A DNA stretch of 64,000 nt from assembly GCF_014836335.1 (NCBI RefSeq), contig NZ_JACSRA010000019.1, positions 1 through 64,000 of the forward strand, written 5' to 3'. The position numbers were made by a program, and so were the translations under genes. Shown one piece after another: positions 7,440 to 15,800 of the stretch. Numbering within the stretch: the stretch's first letter is position 1; each line of letters begins with the position of its first letter. The notes below the pieces were generated by a model that was given only the letters and a program-made list of their open reading frames with translations, did not search any database and was not told where the DNA came from. The stretch comes from Clostridium cibarium (GTDB lineage: Bacteria; Bacillota; Clostridia; Clostridiales; Clostridiaceae).

Positions 7440-7577
7440 TACGGACACACCTCCTTGTTTTATAGTATTGGTCGGCAAACCTACTATAATTTTACAATGG
7501 AGGTTTTTTATTTTCTACTCACCGCTGAAAGCTCTTTAGAACCACCCGCGTAGCAGGTGGTATTCAAAATACAACAA

Positions 7578-7619
7578 AAAAGAGTTAATGCTTCCTTAAT
7601 TAGAAACATTAACTCTTTT
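7578..7619. terminator. Hairpin (bidirectional terminator-like)
   Basis: A perfect 13-bp stem pairs AAAAGAGTTAATG with CATTAACTCTTTT around a 16-base loop, with A/T runs on both sides. It stands between the decayed stretch and the IS200 element. No intact gene ends here today. Confidence 0.55.
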
Positions 7620-8027
7620 ATCACATTTATAATATATATTTATCATCTATTTTAAATTCAGTTGATTTAGCCTTTATTTACAGCTTTTCAATCTGAATAC
7701 TACTGTTATTCACATTCTCCTAAATCTCTGTTTTCTGATGCTTTATCGTTGCTTTTTACCATAGTTCTCTTGATTGATGTATTGTATTTTCATTTATATA
7801 TCTCATTGAATGATTGCTTATTTAATTATATTTCCTTTATTGATTATTACTCTACTTCTTCATTGATTAGATTTTCTTTTACTGATACATTTATTACTTC
7901 TTCTTAATCTATTACATTTATTATCTTTCTTCATTAATTATCTTTTACCTATTAATTACTTAGTTCTTCTTTATTCTGATTAGCTCTAATTTATCATTTC
8001 TTCAATTTCTTTTATTCTATTTATTTT

Positions 8028-8061
8028 AATTGAAATAGATTTTTATTTATCTATTTCAATT
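8028..8061. repeat. Perfect 13-bp inverted repeat in decayed stretch
   Basis: AATTGAAATAGAT (8028-8040) and its reverse complement (8049-8061) flank an 8-base T/A loop. There is no neighbouring gene to terminate, so its role is unknown. Confidence 0.55.
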
Positions 8062-8344
8062 CTTTTAAGTCCTTATTCCCCCCTACCCCCCGTTACAATT
8101 TCCTAGCCCCGAGTTCCAAGTCTCTAGTTATTCTACTCAGCTATCTTATTATTATGTTCTATTCTATCAATTCTTTTTATTTTTTAGTGCTTTTCTACTA
8201 CATATATTATGTTCACAATTCCATTAACTTTTAAGTGGAATTATTGAACCTAGTTTTTCCTAGCTTATCAAGTTACACATATCTTCTATTCTTGATTTAC
8301 TGGTTTCTGAAGTCCCTAGACTTAATTAGCTAGGAAGTCCTTTA

Positions 8345-8372
8345 TCAGATGCTTATGTCTGTAGAACTGCTA
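8345..8372 (-). repeat. Short direct repeat downstream of immunity gene 2 (pairs with 2379-2407)
   Basis: It carries TCAGATGCTTAT and AACTGCTA with the same spacing as the copy at 2379-2407, about 21 of 28 positions equal. Like that copy it lies downstream of a toxin/immunity pair, here beside the terminator of the immunity gene. Confidence 0.55.
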
Positions 8373-8379
8373 AAAAAAT

Positions 8380-8415
8380 AATGAACTAGCCTACTCAACT
8401 TTCAGCTAGTTCATT
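8380..8415 (-). terminator. Terminator of immunity gene 2
   Basis: The stem AATGAACTAGC / GCTAGTTCATT (11 bp, 14-base loop) is followed on the minus strand by a run of seven T residues. It lies about 125 bases downstream of the gene ending at 8542. Confidence 0.7.
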
Positions 8416-8541
8416 TCATCTTCTCACTACATTATTAATATTATGCATCCATTTTCATATCAATTTTTATTGAATTTAATAGATTTTTTAATACATCATT
8501 TTATGCAGTATCACTCTTCTCGATTATGCATATAGTTTCTA

Positions 8542-8931
8542 TCATAAATTTATATTATATACTTTTATTGAACTGCACTGTATTTTTACCCATTCATTTG
8601 AAATATCCTTGTTCATTCCATCTAAGTCAATTAAAACTACACTACCATTCATGTTTAGTGATGCAAGATTATCCTCATGATTATAATCTAGCTTTGCAAC
8701 TATATTAATATGGTTCTCATCCTGCTTTATTGATGTAGTACTCTCAGTTGCTAATGCTATATTGTTATTCCAAATTAATTCATCATCAATATCTATTTCT
8801 ATACTATATTCAACATTTTTTTCTGGCTTACTACCATCCCACTCAACAGTAATTCTTTCATTATCTATTTCCAATATAACCTTATATCCACTTATTGATT
8901 TCTCTAGTATATCTATTATTTTAACATTCAT
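8542..8931 (-). CDS. Putative immunity protein of module 2
   Basis: The product has 129 residues and is acidic, starting MNVKIIDILEKSISGYKVIL. AAGGAG lies 7-8 bases before the ATG. The N-terminal half has alternating strand-forming segments (YKVILEIDNERITVEWDG, YSIEIDIDDELIW), suggesting a small beta-rich domain. I recognise no family. It begins 17 bases after the stop of toxin fragment 2 and ends before a clear terminator. The immunity role is inferred from that arrangement only. Confidence 0.55.
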   Translation of the reverse strand: MNVKIIDILEKSISGYKVILEIDNERITVEWDGSKPEKNVEYSIEIDIDDELIWNNNIALATESTTSIKQDENHINIVAKLDYNHEDNLASLNMNGSVVLIDLDGMNKDISNEWVKIQCSSIKVYNINL

Positions 8932-8948
8932 TTCTTGTTACTCCTTTT

Positions 8949-9278
8949 TTATTTATGAGGAACTCTAACAACTGTATTATCAACATTCATTACATTATTT
9001 ATTGGGTCATGCGTCCATGTTTCCTCATGATAATGAAATTTACTAGGTTTTGAGTTCATTTCATGTGACCCGAATCTTATGCTTCTCTTTCCATCAGCTG
9101 AAAATATTCTGTCTGCATCTGGTAATCCTGTCCTAGGGTGAATATTATTATATTCACCTGCACCTAAGAACTCATCCCATTTATTCACAGCATCTTGAAC
9201 CTTTACAGGTTTATTAGCATATACCTCTTTATGATAACCTTGTCCTGGAATACTTTTAGGTTCAGCCGCCCCCTCAAT
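8949..9278 (-). pseudogene. Orphan RHS toxin-tip fragment (tox2), cut by IS110 copy B
   Basis: An open frame of 109 codons runs from the IS110 end to TAA. It opens IEGAAEPKSIPGQGYHKEVY; the IEG matches the first toxin residues after MMT in the intact RHS protein. The C-terminal part has SADGKRSIRFGSHEMNSK and KFHYHEETWTHD, a His/Glu-rich pattern that suggests a nuclease, class unknown to me. An internal GTG at 9188 could start a 79-residue product. Without a delivery domain it is probably a silent spare tip. The immunity gene follows 17 bases later. Confidence 0.65.
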
Positions 9279-9332
9279 TAAATTTAAAATAAATCAAATT
9301 TAAAGAGGTAGCCATCTACTACCTCTATTATA

Positions 9333-10577
9333 TCAATTTACCTCTGTATTTTGTACTTGAGGTAACTGATATTCAATTTTATATTTCATCATTTTATATA
9401 TAAATTTTACTAGTAACCTCATTAATGATACTAGGGCTTGTGTTTTTTCCTTTTTTTCATCATCTACTTTTTTCAGATAGTAATTATAAAATGCTTGATT
9501 ACGAGGTAATCGACTACCTTTTGATATTTGTATTTGTTGCAATGCCAACATATAAAACACCCCATTAAGTTTTCTATTACCTTGCTTATTCTTTTGTTCC
9601 CTGCCTTTACCTGCACTACTAAACTTAATAGGGGCTATTCCTGCATAACATGCTAACTTTTCTTCATTTTTAAATCTACTAATATCCCCAATTTCTGCAA
9701 CCAAGTTTGATGCAGTTACAACATCTATACCACTCATGGTTTCTAATTTTAAATCTAACTTCTTTAATAACTCACGAAGTTTCTTATTTATTTTTAGAAT
9801 TTCTTCTTTTAGAAATCTAATTTCTCTTACTATACTTTCAATAGTAAAATCTCTATACTCTTGATATTCTCGTGTAGTATCACCATCTGCCTCAATTAAT
9901 CCTAGAATTTCCTTTGCTTTACGAGTTGAACAAGCATTATGACTATTATCTCTTAAAAATTGAGCAAAATCTTCTAAGTACACATATTTTATTACTTATG
10001 GCGAAGGATATTTCTCCCAAAATGCAAGAGCAGTCTTTCCATCTATTTCTGAAAAGAACTTTTTATATGATGGATAATGATGACTTAACTTATCATGTAA
10101 TTGATTTTTTAATATTGCTTGAGATTTTACTAAGGTATTTCTTCTATTGGTCAACTGCTTAAAAGTCCAGTAAATATCCAAAGGTTTTGCATCTGGTAAT
10201 TCTTCAAAATCTCTATGCAATACTCTCGTTATACATTCAGCATCCCACCTATCATTCTTTTTCACTGTTGCCTTGCTTTTTCTTTCTGCTGAAGATAAAG
10301 CAGGATTAACCTCTTTAACTATATAGCCCTTTTCTACTAAAAAAACAGCCAAAGAACGTCCATATCCTTTCGTATCTTCAAGCCCAAATATGGCAGTCTT
10401 TCCTTTTGGAACAAATTTGCCTACTTTATCTATAAATTCTGGATAAGCAGAAGGTCTTCTTTCAAAACTAATTACTTCTACTTTCTTTTGTGTATAGTCT
10501 ACCAATACTGCTACATGCTGCTCTTTGTGTAAGTCGACACCTATAAATACGTGCTTTGAATTATCATTAAAATCCAT
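9333..10577 (-). pseudogene. IS110-family transposase broken by one in-frame TAA
   Basis: Two open frames, 10577-9996 and 9983-9333, share one reading frame with only TAA at 9996-9998 between them. The context is FWEKYPSP, stop, VIKYVYLEDFAQFLR; copy A reads FYEKYPSPKHLKSV at the same place. The first part holds HVFIGVDLHKEQH and YGRSLAVFLVEKG with NDRWDAECI. The second holds LETMSGIDVVTASNLVAEIG and FSSAGKGREQKNKQG. The start at 10575-10577 follows GGAGATG. Everything else looks intact, so the loss is recent or the stop may be suppressed at low level. Confidence 0.85.
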
Positions 10578-10619
10578 AAAATCATCTCCTATCTTGAATT
10601 TACCGTCCAAGAATGTCGT

Positions 10620-10690
10620 GCAACCTCAATTCGAGCATGTATCTACGAGAGACCTGCAAGGGGACGACAGCCTGTCCATTCTCGAACGGC
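10620..10690 (-). ncRNA. Candidate bridge RNA region of IS110 copy B
   Basis: This is the counterpart of 4639-4724. It shows GCAACCTCAATT, then AGCAT, then GCAAGGGGACGACAGCC and TCCATTCT (plus strand), matching copy A in order and largely in spacing. GGAC-GACAGCCT-GTCC can form a hairpin. The block is much G+C-richer than its surroundings and contains no plausible gene. Role and direction are inferred from the known bridge RNAs of IS110 elements. Confidence 0.5.
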
Positions 10691-10779
10691 AATTAACTAA
10701 AATTTAAATATAAAGGCATTATATAAACCTTTATTGCCATTTCAAGAAATGAAACAGATTTTTTTAAATATTTTACTTT

Positions 10780-11682
10780 TTATTTTAGATATATTTCCGT
10801 AATTTCTATTCGAAAATGACCTAACTCCCTCGATACTTTTATCCTTGCGTTTCTATCGTTGAAACCAATATCCACTAACTCTTGATATCTTCTTTGAGCA
10901 TAAGCATGTCTTAGCCCATGGAAACTCATGTTAGTTTCAACAGTTATAACAAACTTTTCTTGATGCCTTATAATAAAATTTTGAAGATTATTTATTACAT
11001 GATGAGTTTTTTCGTTCGCTTTCACAAAAACCTTCTCTCCCACTGGAGTTTCATTGTATAACTTTTTAATTAAATCCACATCATGTAGTGGTATAGTTCT
11101 AATAAGTCCACCTTTTCCTTTTACAGTTAATTCTTTCTTTGCCAAGGCATTAGATAAATCATTTTTATTAAGCCTTGTCACTTCATGAATTCGTAAACCA
11201 TATGCCCACCCCACCCTAACCATATCAGCATATTTATTTTGACCGACACTTTCGCCAAATTCAATAAATCGCTGAACTTCCTCCACCCTCCATGCCTTAT
11301 TTGCTCCAATTCTATCTTCCTTTGTTCTTATATTGACATTTAATTCCTTATTTGATGGAAGTTTATTGCTTTCCCCTCCCATAATATCTATAAAATACCT
11401 TATTGCAGATAAATTCGTTGTTACATAAGATTTTGAATAACCCCATTCCTGCATTTGCTCAACATACTCAAGCAAATGCTTGGCTTTAATCTTATTTAAG
11501 TTTTGTTTTTTAAATTCCTCTGCTAAAAACTTTGCAAAATGTTTGACCCCATCCATATAACGCTGTCTTGTTTTTATACTGCATTGTCTTGTATGACTAA
11601 ATACCCTCTCTATCTGATTACATAAATTCCTATAAATATTTTCTGTCTTTTCATCCATATTCCAGTTCCATTTATTATCCAT
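10780..11682 (-). CDS. Tyrosine recombinase / integrase, intact
   Basis: The product has 300 residues. The N-terminal SAM-like DNA-binding domain spans about residues 20-110. The catalytic set is complete: Arg164 in AYGLRIHEV, Lys near 188-190 in TVKGKGG, His255 and Arg258 in FHGLRHAYA, His289 in LGHFRIE, and Tyr298 three residues from the end. It is only distantly similar to the broken recombinase at 5937-6830. It sits between the RHS immunity gene and IS110 copy B and might act on cassette junctions or be the relic of an integrating element. GGAGGG-like sequence precedes the ATG. Confidence 0.93.
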   Translation of the reverse strand: MDNKWNWNMDEKTENIYRNLCNQIERVFSHTRQCSIKTRQRYMDGVKHFAKFLAEEFKKQNLNKIKAKHLLEYVEQMQEWGYSKSYVTTNLSAIRYFIDIMGGESNKLPSNKELNVNIRTKEDRIGANKAWRVEEVQRFIEFGESVGQNKYADMVRVGWAYGLRIHEVTRLNKNDLSNALAKKELTVKGKGGLIRTIPLHDVDLIKKLYNETPVGEKVFVKANEKTHHVINNLQNFIIRHQEKFVITVETNMSFHGLRHAYAQRRYQELVDIGFNDRNARIKVSRELGHFRIEITEIYLK

Positions 11683-11845
11683 AAAATCCCTCCTTTCAAA
11701 GTATACATATACTAAATAACAATTCTTCTAGTTGTCAAATTTATTTTCAGAAATGATATAAAACTACCATTTCAGTATTTTTTCAGTAAAAAATATATGT
11801 TTATATCTTCTAGGCCAAGTAAAATCAAGGTTTCTAGATAAAATA

Positions 11846-11887
11846 AGCCCCCCGTCTCAATTACTTATAATTGAGACGGGGGGGGCT
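11846..11887 (-). terminator. Very stable G+C-rich hairpin
   Basis: The arms GCCCCCCGTCTCAATTA and TAATTGAGACGGGGGGGGC pair almost completely, with two extra G on one side and a 4-5 base loop. On the minus strand TTATTTTATC follows the stem, as in a rho-independent terminator. It separates the palindromic element upstream from the integrase gene. The C/G tract is striking in such A+T-rich DNA. Confidence 0.7.
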
Positions 11888-11921
11888 GTATGTACTCTCT
11901 CCATTACCTCCCTACCATTAT

Positions 11922-11999
11922 ATAATCACATTTGAAAATATAAAGGTTAAAGGCTAAAGCCTTCCTACGGAAACCTTGATATTTTCAAACTATGATTAT
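11922..11999. repeat. 78-base inverted-repeat element (long stem)
   Basis: The outer arms of about 26-27 bases begin ATAATCA and end TGATTAT. They pair with a few mismatches and one bulge, and share TTTGAAAATAT and AAGGTT. The 20-25 bases between contain a further hairpin, AAGGCTTTAGCCTT. No gene lies within. It could be a structured noncoding RNA ending at the strong hairpin 11846-11887, or a miniature inverted-repeat element. Confidence 0.75.
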
Positions 12000-12059
12000 G
12001 TTTAGCAATTAGGAGGAAATGAAGAATTATGCAATTCGTTTAGCACTATTGCTACATAC

Positions 12060-12179
12060 TTATAAAATAAGTGTAGTTAATACTACAGTAGCGAAGATGT
12101 CATAGCCTTTACCAGCCGACATAAAGTCTGACATCTCATTACTCTCTGAATTAGTAATCAAATACCTTTTCTTGTCCAT
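12060..12179 (-). CDS. Possible 39-residue peptide
   Basis: An ATG at 12177-12179 follows AAAAAGGAATTT, a passable ribosome binding site. The peptide is polar at the N-terminus (MDKKRYLITNSESNEMS) and hydrophobic at the C-terminus (IFATVVLTTLIL). It lies between the RHS immunity terminator and the palindromic element. The shape would fit a small membrane or signalling peptide, but nothing identifies it, and it may be a chance frame. Confidence 0.25.
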   Translation of the reverse strand: MDKKRYLITNSESNEMSDFMSAGKGYDIFATVVLTTLIL

Positions 12180-12362
12180 AAATTCCTTTTTATTTGTGTC
12201 TATACGCCAGAGAGAAATCATATTTATAGATCGTCTAATCAAAGTACCTACAATTAAATTAATAAATACCTATTATCACTGAAATTCCTACTCATTATTA
12301 GTAAATTCCTGTACAATCATAATTCTATAAAATAATTACTGCTAATTTCAAGTTTAAAAAAA

Positions 12363-12386
12363 GCGATTATCTCAAAAGATAATCGC
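12363..12386 (-). terminator. Terminator of the RHS operon
   Basis: A perfect 10-bp stem, GCGATTATCT / AGATAATCGC, has a 4-base loop and is followed on the minus strand by seven T residues. It lies about 20 bases after the stop codon of the immunity gene and ends the RHS transcription unit. Confidence 0.9.
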
Positions 12387-12406
12387 CTAATCAAACACAT
12401 TTTTAT

Positions 12407-12853
12407 TTACTCAATTTCTAATACTAAGTTATCTGTCCATACCTCGAAATTCTTTGACGACATTAAATATAATCCTTCCATTATTTTTTTATCTTTTACT
12501 TTTATAACCTCATTTGTAGATAATCCTTCTTCTGCAAAATTAGTTAATATAACTCTCAAATTACTGACTTTTGAACATTTAATTACGCTTTTCAAAACAT
12601 TAGCAAAATCAATAATAGGTTTAGGAGTTTCTCCATCTTCTTGCCATTCATCAAAGTATCCTAAAAATTCATCCCATTTTAATTCATACACGTTGCTTCT
12701 AAAATACTCTTTAAAATACTCTTTTTTAACATTTCTTATTTTATCAAATGGAATTACTGTAAACCCAATGCTTACAAAAGAATCTATAACATCATTAATA
12801 TTTTCTTCTGCATCATATGTTATGAATTGAGTACAATCAAAGTTTTCTTTCAT
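12407..12853 (-). CDS. Putative immunity protein of the full-length RHS toxin
   Basis: The product has 148 residues and is strongly acidic, starting MKENFDCTQFITYDAEENIN. There is no signal peptide or membrane segment, so it is cytoplasmic. AGGAAGGAAT precedes the ATG. The gene begins 15 bases after the RHS stop codon and ends at a terminator, the usual place for the cognate immunity gene of a polymorphic toxin. Segments such as VIPFDKIRNVKKEYFKEYF and SNVYELKWDEFLGYFDEWQ suggest an alpha/beta fold. I do not recognise the family, so the role rests on context. Confidence 0.7.
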   Translation of the reverse strand: MKENFDCTQFITYDAEENINDVIDSFVSIGFTVIPFDKIRNVKKEYFKEYFRSNVYELKWDEFLGYFDEWQEDGETPKPIIDFANVLKSVIKCSKVSNLRVILTNFAEEGLSTNEVIKVKDKKIMEGLYLMSSKNFEVWTDNLVLEIE

Positions 12854-12868
12854 ACGTTTTATTCCTTC

Positions 12869-15800
12869 CTATGGTCTATACTTATTATTAAATAAATAAT
12901 CATACAATTGTTTTACATCTAGTTCAGTTGGTGATGTTACCCCACCATTTGAAGTTAATCGCCCTGTATTGCCATAGATGTTTCCGTTAGGTGCAACATT
13001 TCTTGTTGGTTGATGTACATGTGGACTGAGTCCTGCATGTTCGTCTACTCCAATTCTTTTAAACTGCCCACCTATCCCCTTGGAATTATTATTAAATCCT
13101 GGAGACTTAGTGTATAATCCTACTTCTGCATCTGCTGAAACATTATTTTTAATAAATCCTTCTAAAGTTCTTTCACCAGGTTGTGGCTTATATCCTTTAT
13201 TAATTATCCAATCAGCATTACCCGTCCCCTCAATAGTCATCATAATCAATGGAACAAGGTCTCTACCACCATAAAAATCATCATCAATTATTCCATTTGG
13301 AATAGGAGATTTTGGCGGAATTAATAATACTTCTAATCCATCTAATATATCTTGCGGATTATCTGGAACACCTGTTATTATATCACTATCTTCTGAACTT
13401 GAATTTGGATAAAGTATCTCTGTATAATCATCCATAGTTTTTGGTGGACTGATTGGTACAGTTGTAATATTATCTCCTAATTCTGATTCAGTTGGTACAA
13501 TATCTACATGCGTTGGAGCACTACCTGCAATATCGAAATTTGATATATTTACATCTATCTTTTTTTCCTTAAATATCCCATCAAATGCTATACTTATCTC
13601 ATGAAGTGCCTCAATCATATCATCAAGCGCTTTGTTCATCTCATTAAGTGCCTGAATCATACCATCAAGTGCTTTATTTATCTGATTAACTCCCCTAATT
13701 GATTGATTAATTCCTTGATTAATTCCATCTAGTGCATCTGACATACCTGAAACAGTGTTACTTATACCATACGTTGTAGTACTTAAATTACTTATGCTGC
13801 TACCACTATAAGTACTTCCACTATAAGTACTTATAGTGGAAGAACTAAATCTCCAATCTAAGTCTAAATTTAATTCAAACGGACTACTAGCACTTCCACT
13901 ATAACTGCGTCCATTATTAATAGTTGTAATTGTATCAACTGTTGAATAGAGCGCCCATACTCCTAATAAAACTCCTCCAACAACCATAGCCGGAGTTCCT
14001 ATAGTAGCTTCTCCAGCTCCTAATAAAAATCCTCCTACTGCTCCCGTAAAATTATGTCCGCTAGGATCAACATTTAGCACGGGTTCGTTACCGCAATAAG
14101 TATATCTATTTAATCTTGAAGTATCATAGTCTTCACCTGCATAACTATCCTCACTTATAAATCTACCTACTTTAGGATTATAATATCTTGCTCTTAAATA
14201 ATATAATCCAGTACTATTATCATTAAACTCTCCTGAATATCTTATTGGATTATAGGATTTTTCTTCAGTTAATGTTGAATTTCCAAAAACATCGTAATCA
14301 TACTTATTTTCAACATTTCCACTTTCATCTATTGTTTGAACAACATCTCCATGTCCATTATACATGTAATAATTTGATTTATTATTACCATCTATTTTAC
14401 AAATATAATTATCTCCCATTACATATCTATTTGTTAACTGACCTTTTTCGTTACTTTCTTGTATTACGTTTTGTCCATCATACAAATAATTAGTTACTTG
14501 AGATAAATTATTATTCTTTGAATCTATAGTTGTTTTTTTAGTCCTTAAATCATCACCATTATAGTTAAATTCTGTTGTAACCTTATTGGTTCCTTGAGTT
14601 ATATCAACCTTTTTTAATCTGTTAAATCCATCAAATTGATTTATAGTAGTACTATTATTCTTATTTACAGTAGTAACTTTAGCTGCACTATTTGAAGTAT
14701 TGGCACTAGTTGCTGTCTGTTCTAAATATGAAACATCTTCTTTTATCTGATTACCATTATTATCGTAAGTATAAATATTATTTTTCTGGAAAAGCTTATT
14801 GTTCTTATCATCATTCATTTGTTCAACAACATTCGATAACTTATTATTTTTATCATAAGTATACTTACTTTCCTTATTTCTATATTTCATTTCTTTTCCA
14901 CTATTGTCAAAATATCCACTAGAATGATCTGCTATGTTATTTTCCACTTCAGATACTCTATTATTTACCCCATCATAACTATATGTTTTGATATTTTTAG
15001 GGGAAGTTACTTTTGTAATTGCACCATTCTTATTATATTCATAGTTAGTTGTTCCTAAAGAATCTTTCTTACTCCTTTGTAGTCCATTATCATAATAAGT
15101 ATAATCATATTTTGATATTGAAATACCGCCAGATGTTTTATTTAGTATACTACTTAACCTATTGTCTTTATCATATGTAATTGTTTCAGTACTTCCACCA
15201 GGATATACAATAGATTTCTTATTACCGCTATTATCATAGTTATACGTAACTGTCTTTCCTGCATAATTCACAGTATTAAGCCTACTAGCTTTATCATAAG
15301 TATAAGTTGTTTTAAATGCTTTAGAGTCTGTCATAGAATTTTTATTACCTATTTCATCATAGGTATATGTTAATTGAAGATTTCCATCCTTCTTAACATT
15401 TAATAATTGACTATTAGCATCATACTCATATGCGGTAACTCCTGTTGAATCCTTCATTTCTTTTCTGTTACCAAGTTCATCATAACTGTAGCTTATGCTA
15501 TCACCAGTTTTAGGTACAGATTTTGAAACTAATTCATTCTTGTTATCATAACCATATTTTACATCATTTCCATTCTTATCAGTTTCTTTTGTTAAATTTT
15601 CATTTAAATCATACCTATAACTAACAACTTTCCCTTCAGGATCTTTTATATTATTAATTAAACCACTTAATCCATAACTATAGAAAGTTTCTCTATTCAA
15701 TCCATCTTTCATATAAATCTTATTGCTATTTTTATCATAAGAATAGCTTGTACTATTTCCCATAGCATCAATAACTTTAATAAGATTACCCAAGTTATCA

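Larger units (their letters stand above)
6844..7566 (-). mobile_element. IS200/IS605-type element (tnpA only)
   Basis: The element is bounded by two subterminal hairpins typical of single-strand-transposing IS200 elements. These are ACCACCCG-TAAAA-CGGGTGGT at about 6845-6866, and ACCACC-CGCGTAGCA-GGTGGT at about 7543-7563. Only a Y1 transposase gene lies between them. The roughly 95 bases between tnpA and the right-end hairpin are much G+C-richer than the host DNA. The element sits right upstream of the broken integrase. Exact cleavage sites cannot be fixed by eye. Confidence 0.85.
7567..8541. other. Long gene-free stretch with strand-biased, degenerate sequence
   Basis: Nearly 1 kb has no usable reading frame. 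From about 7660 to 8090 the plus strand is strongly pyrimidine-rich, so the minus strand is rich in A and G like coding DNA in this region, but it is full of stops. This suggests a badly decayed Lys/Glu/Asn-rich gene. Hairpins occur at 7578-7619, 8028-8061 and 8380-8415. Near 8081-8105 there are runs of C, and CTAG-containing motifs recur at 8098-8130, 8255 and 8315-8340. Confidence 0.5.
9279..10690 (-). mobile_element. IS110-family insertion element (copy B), approximate limits
   Basis: This is a second, clearly diverged IS110 element. Its right end is only about 55 bases beyond the transposase stop and touches the first codons of tox2, at the same linker/toxin junction used by copy A. A GAGGTAG / CTACCTC hairpin at 9304-9325 may end transcription. 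The left noncoding end holds the RNA-like block shared with copy A. Limits are estimated, because IS110 elements lack terminal inverted repeats. Confidence 0.6.

Noticed and set aside
8081-8110. C-run cluster as a G-quadruplex
   Set aside because: There are only two runs of six C close together plus shorter ones; four well-spaced runs are not present.
10525-10707. 60-codon plus-strand frame over the IS110 copy B left end
   Set aside because: It is antisense to the transposase start and RNA block, with no start site; it is a by-product of the G+C-richer block.
11976-12085. Short plus-strand frame beginning ATGAAGAATTATGCA beside AGGAGG
   Set aside because: The spacing to the ribosome binding site is only two bases, the product would be 28 residues without features, and it overlaps the palindrome.
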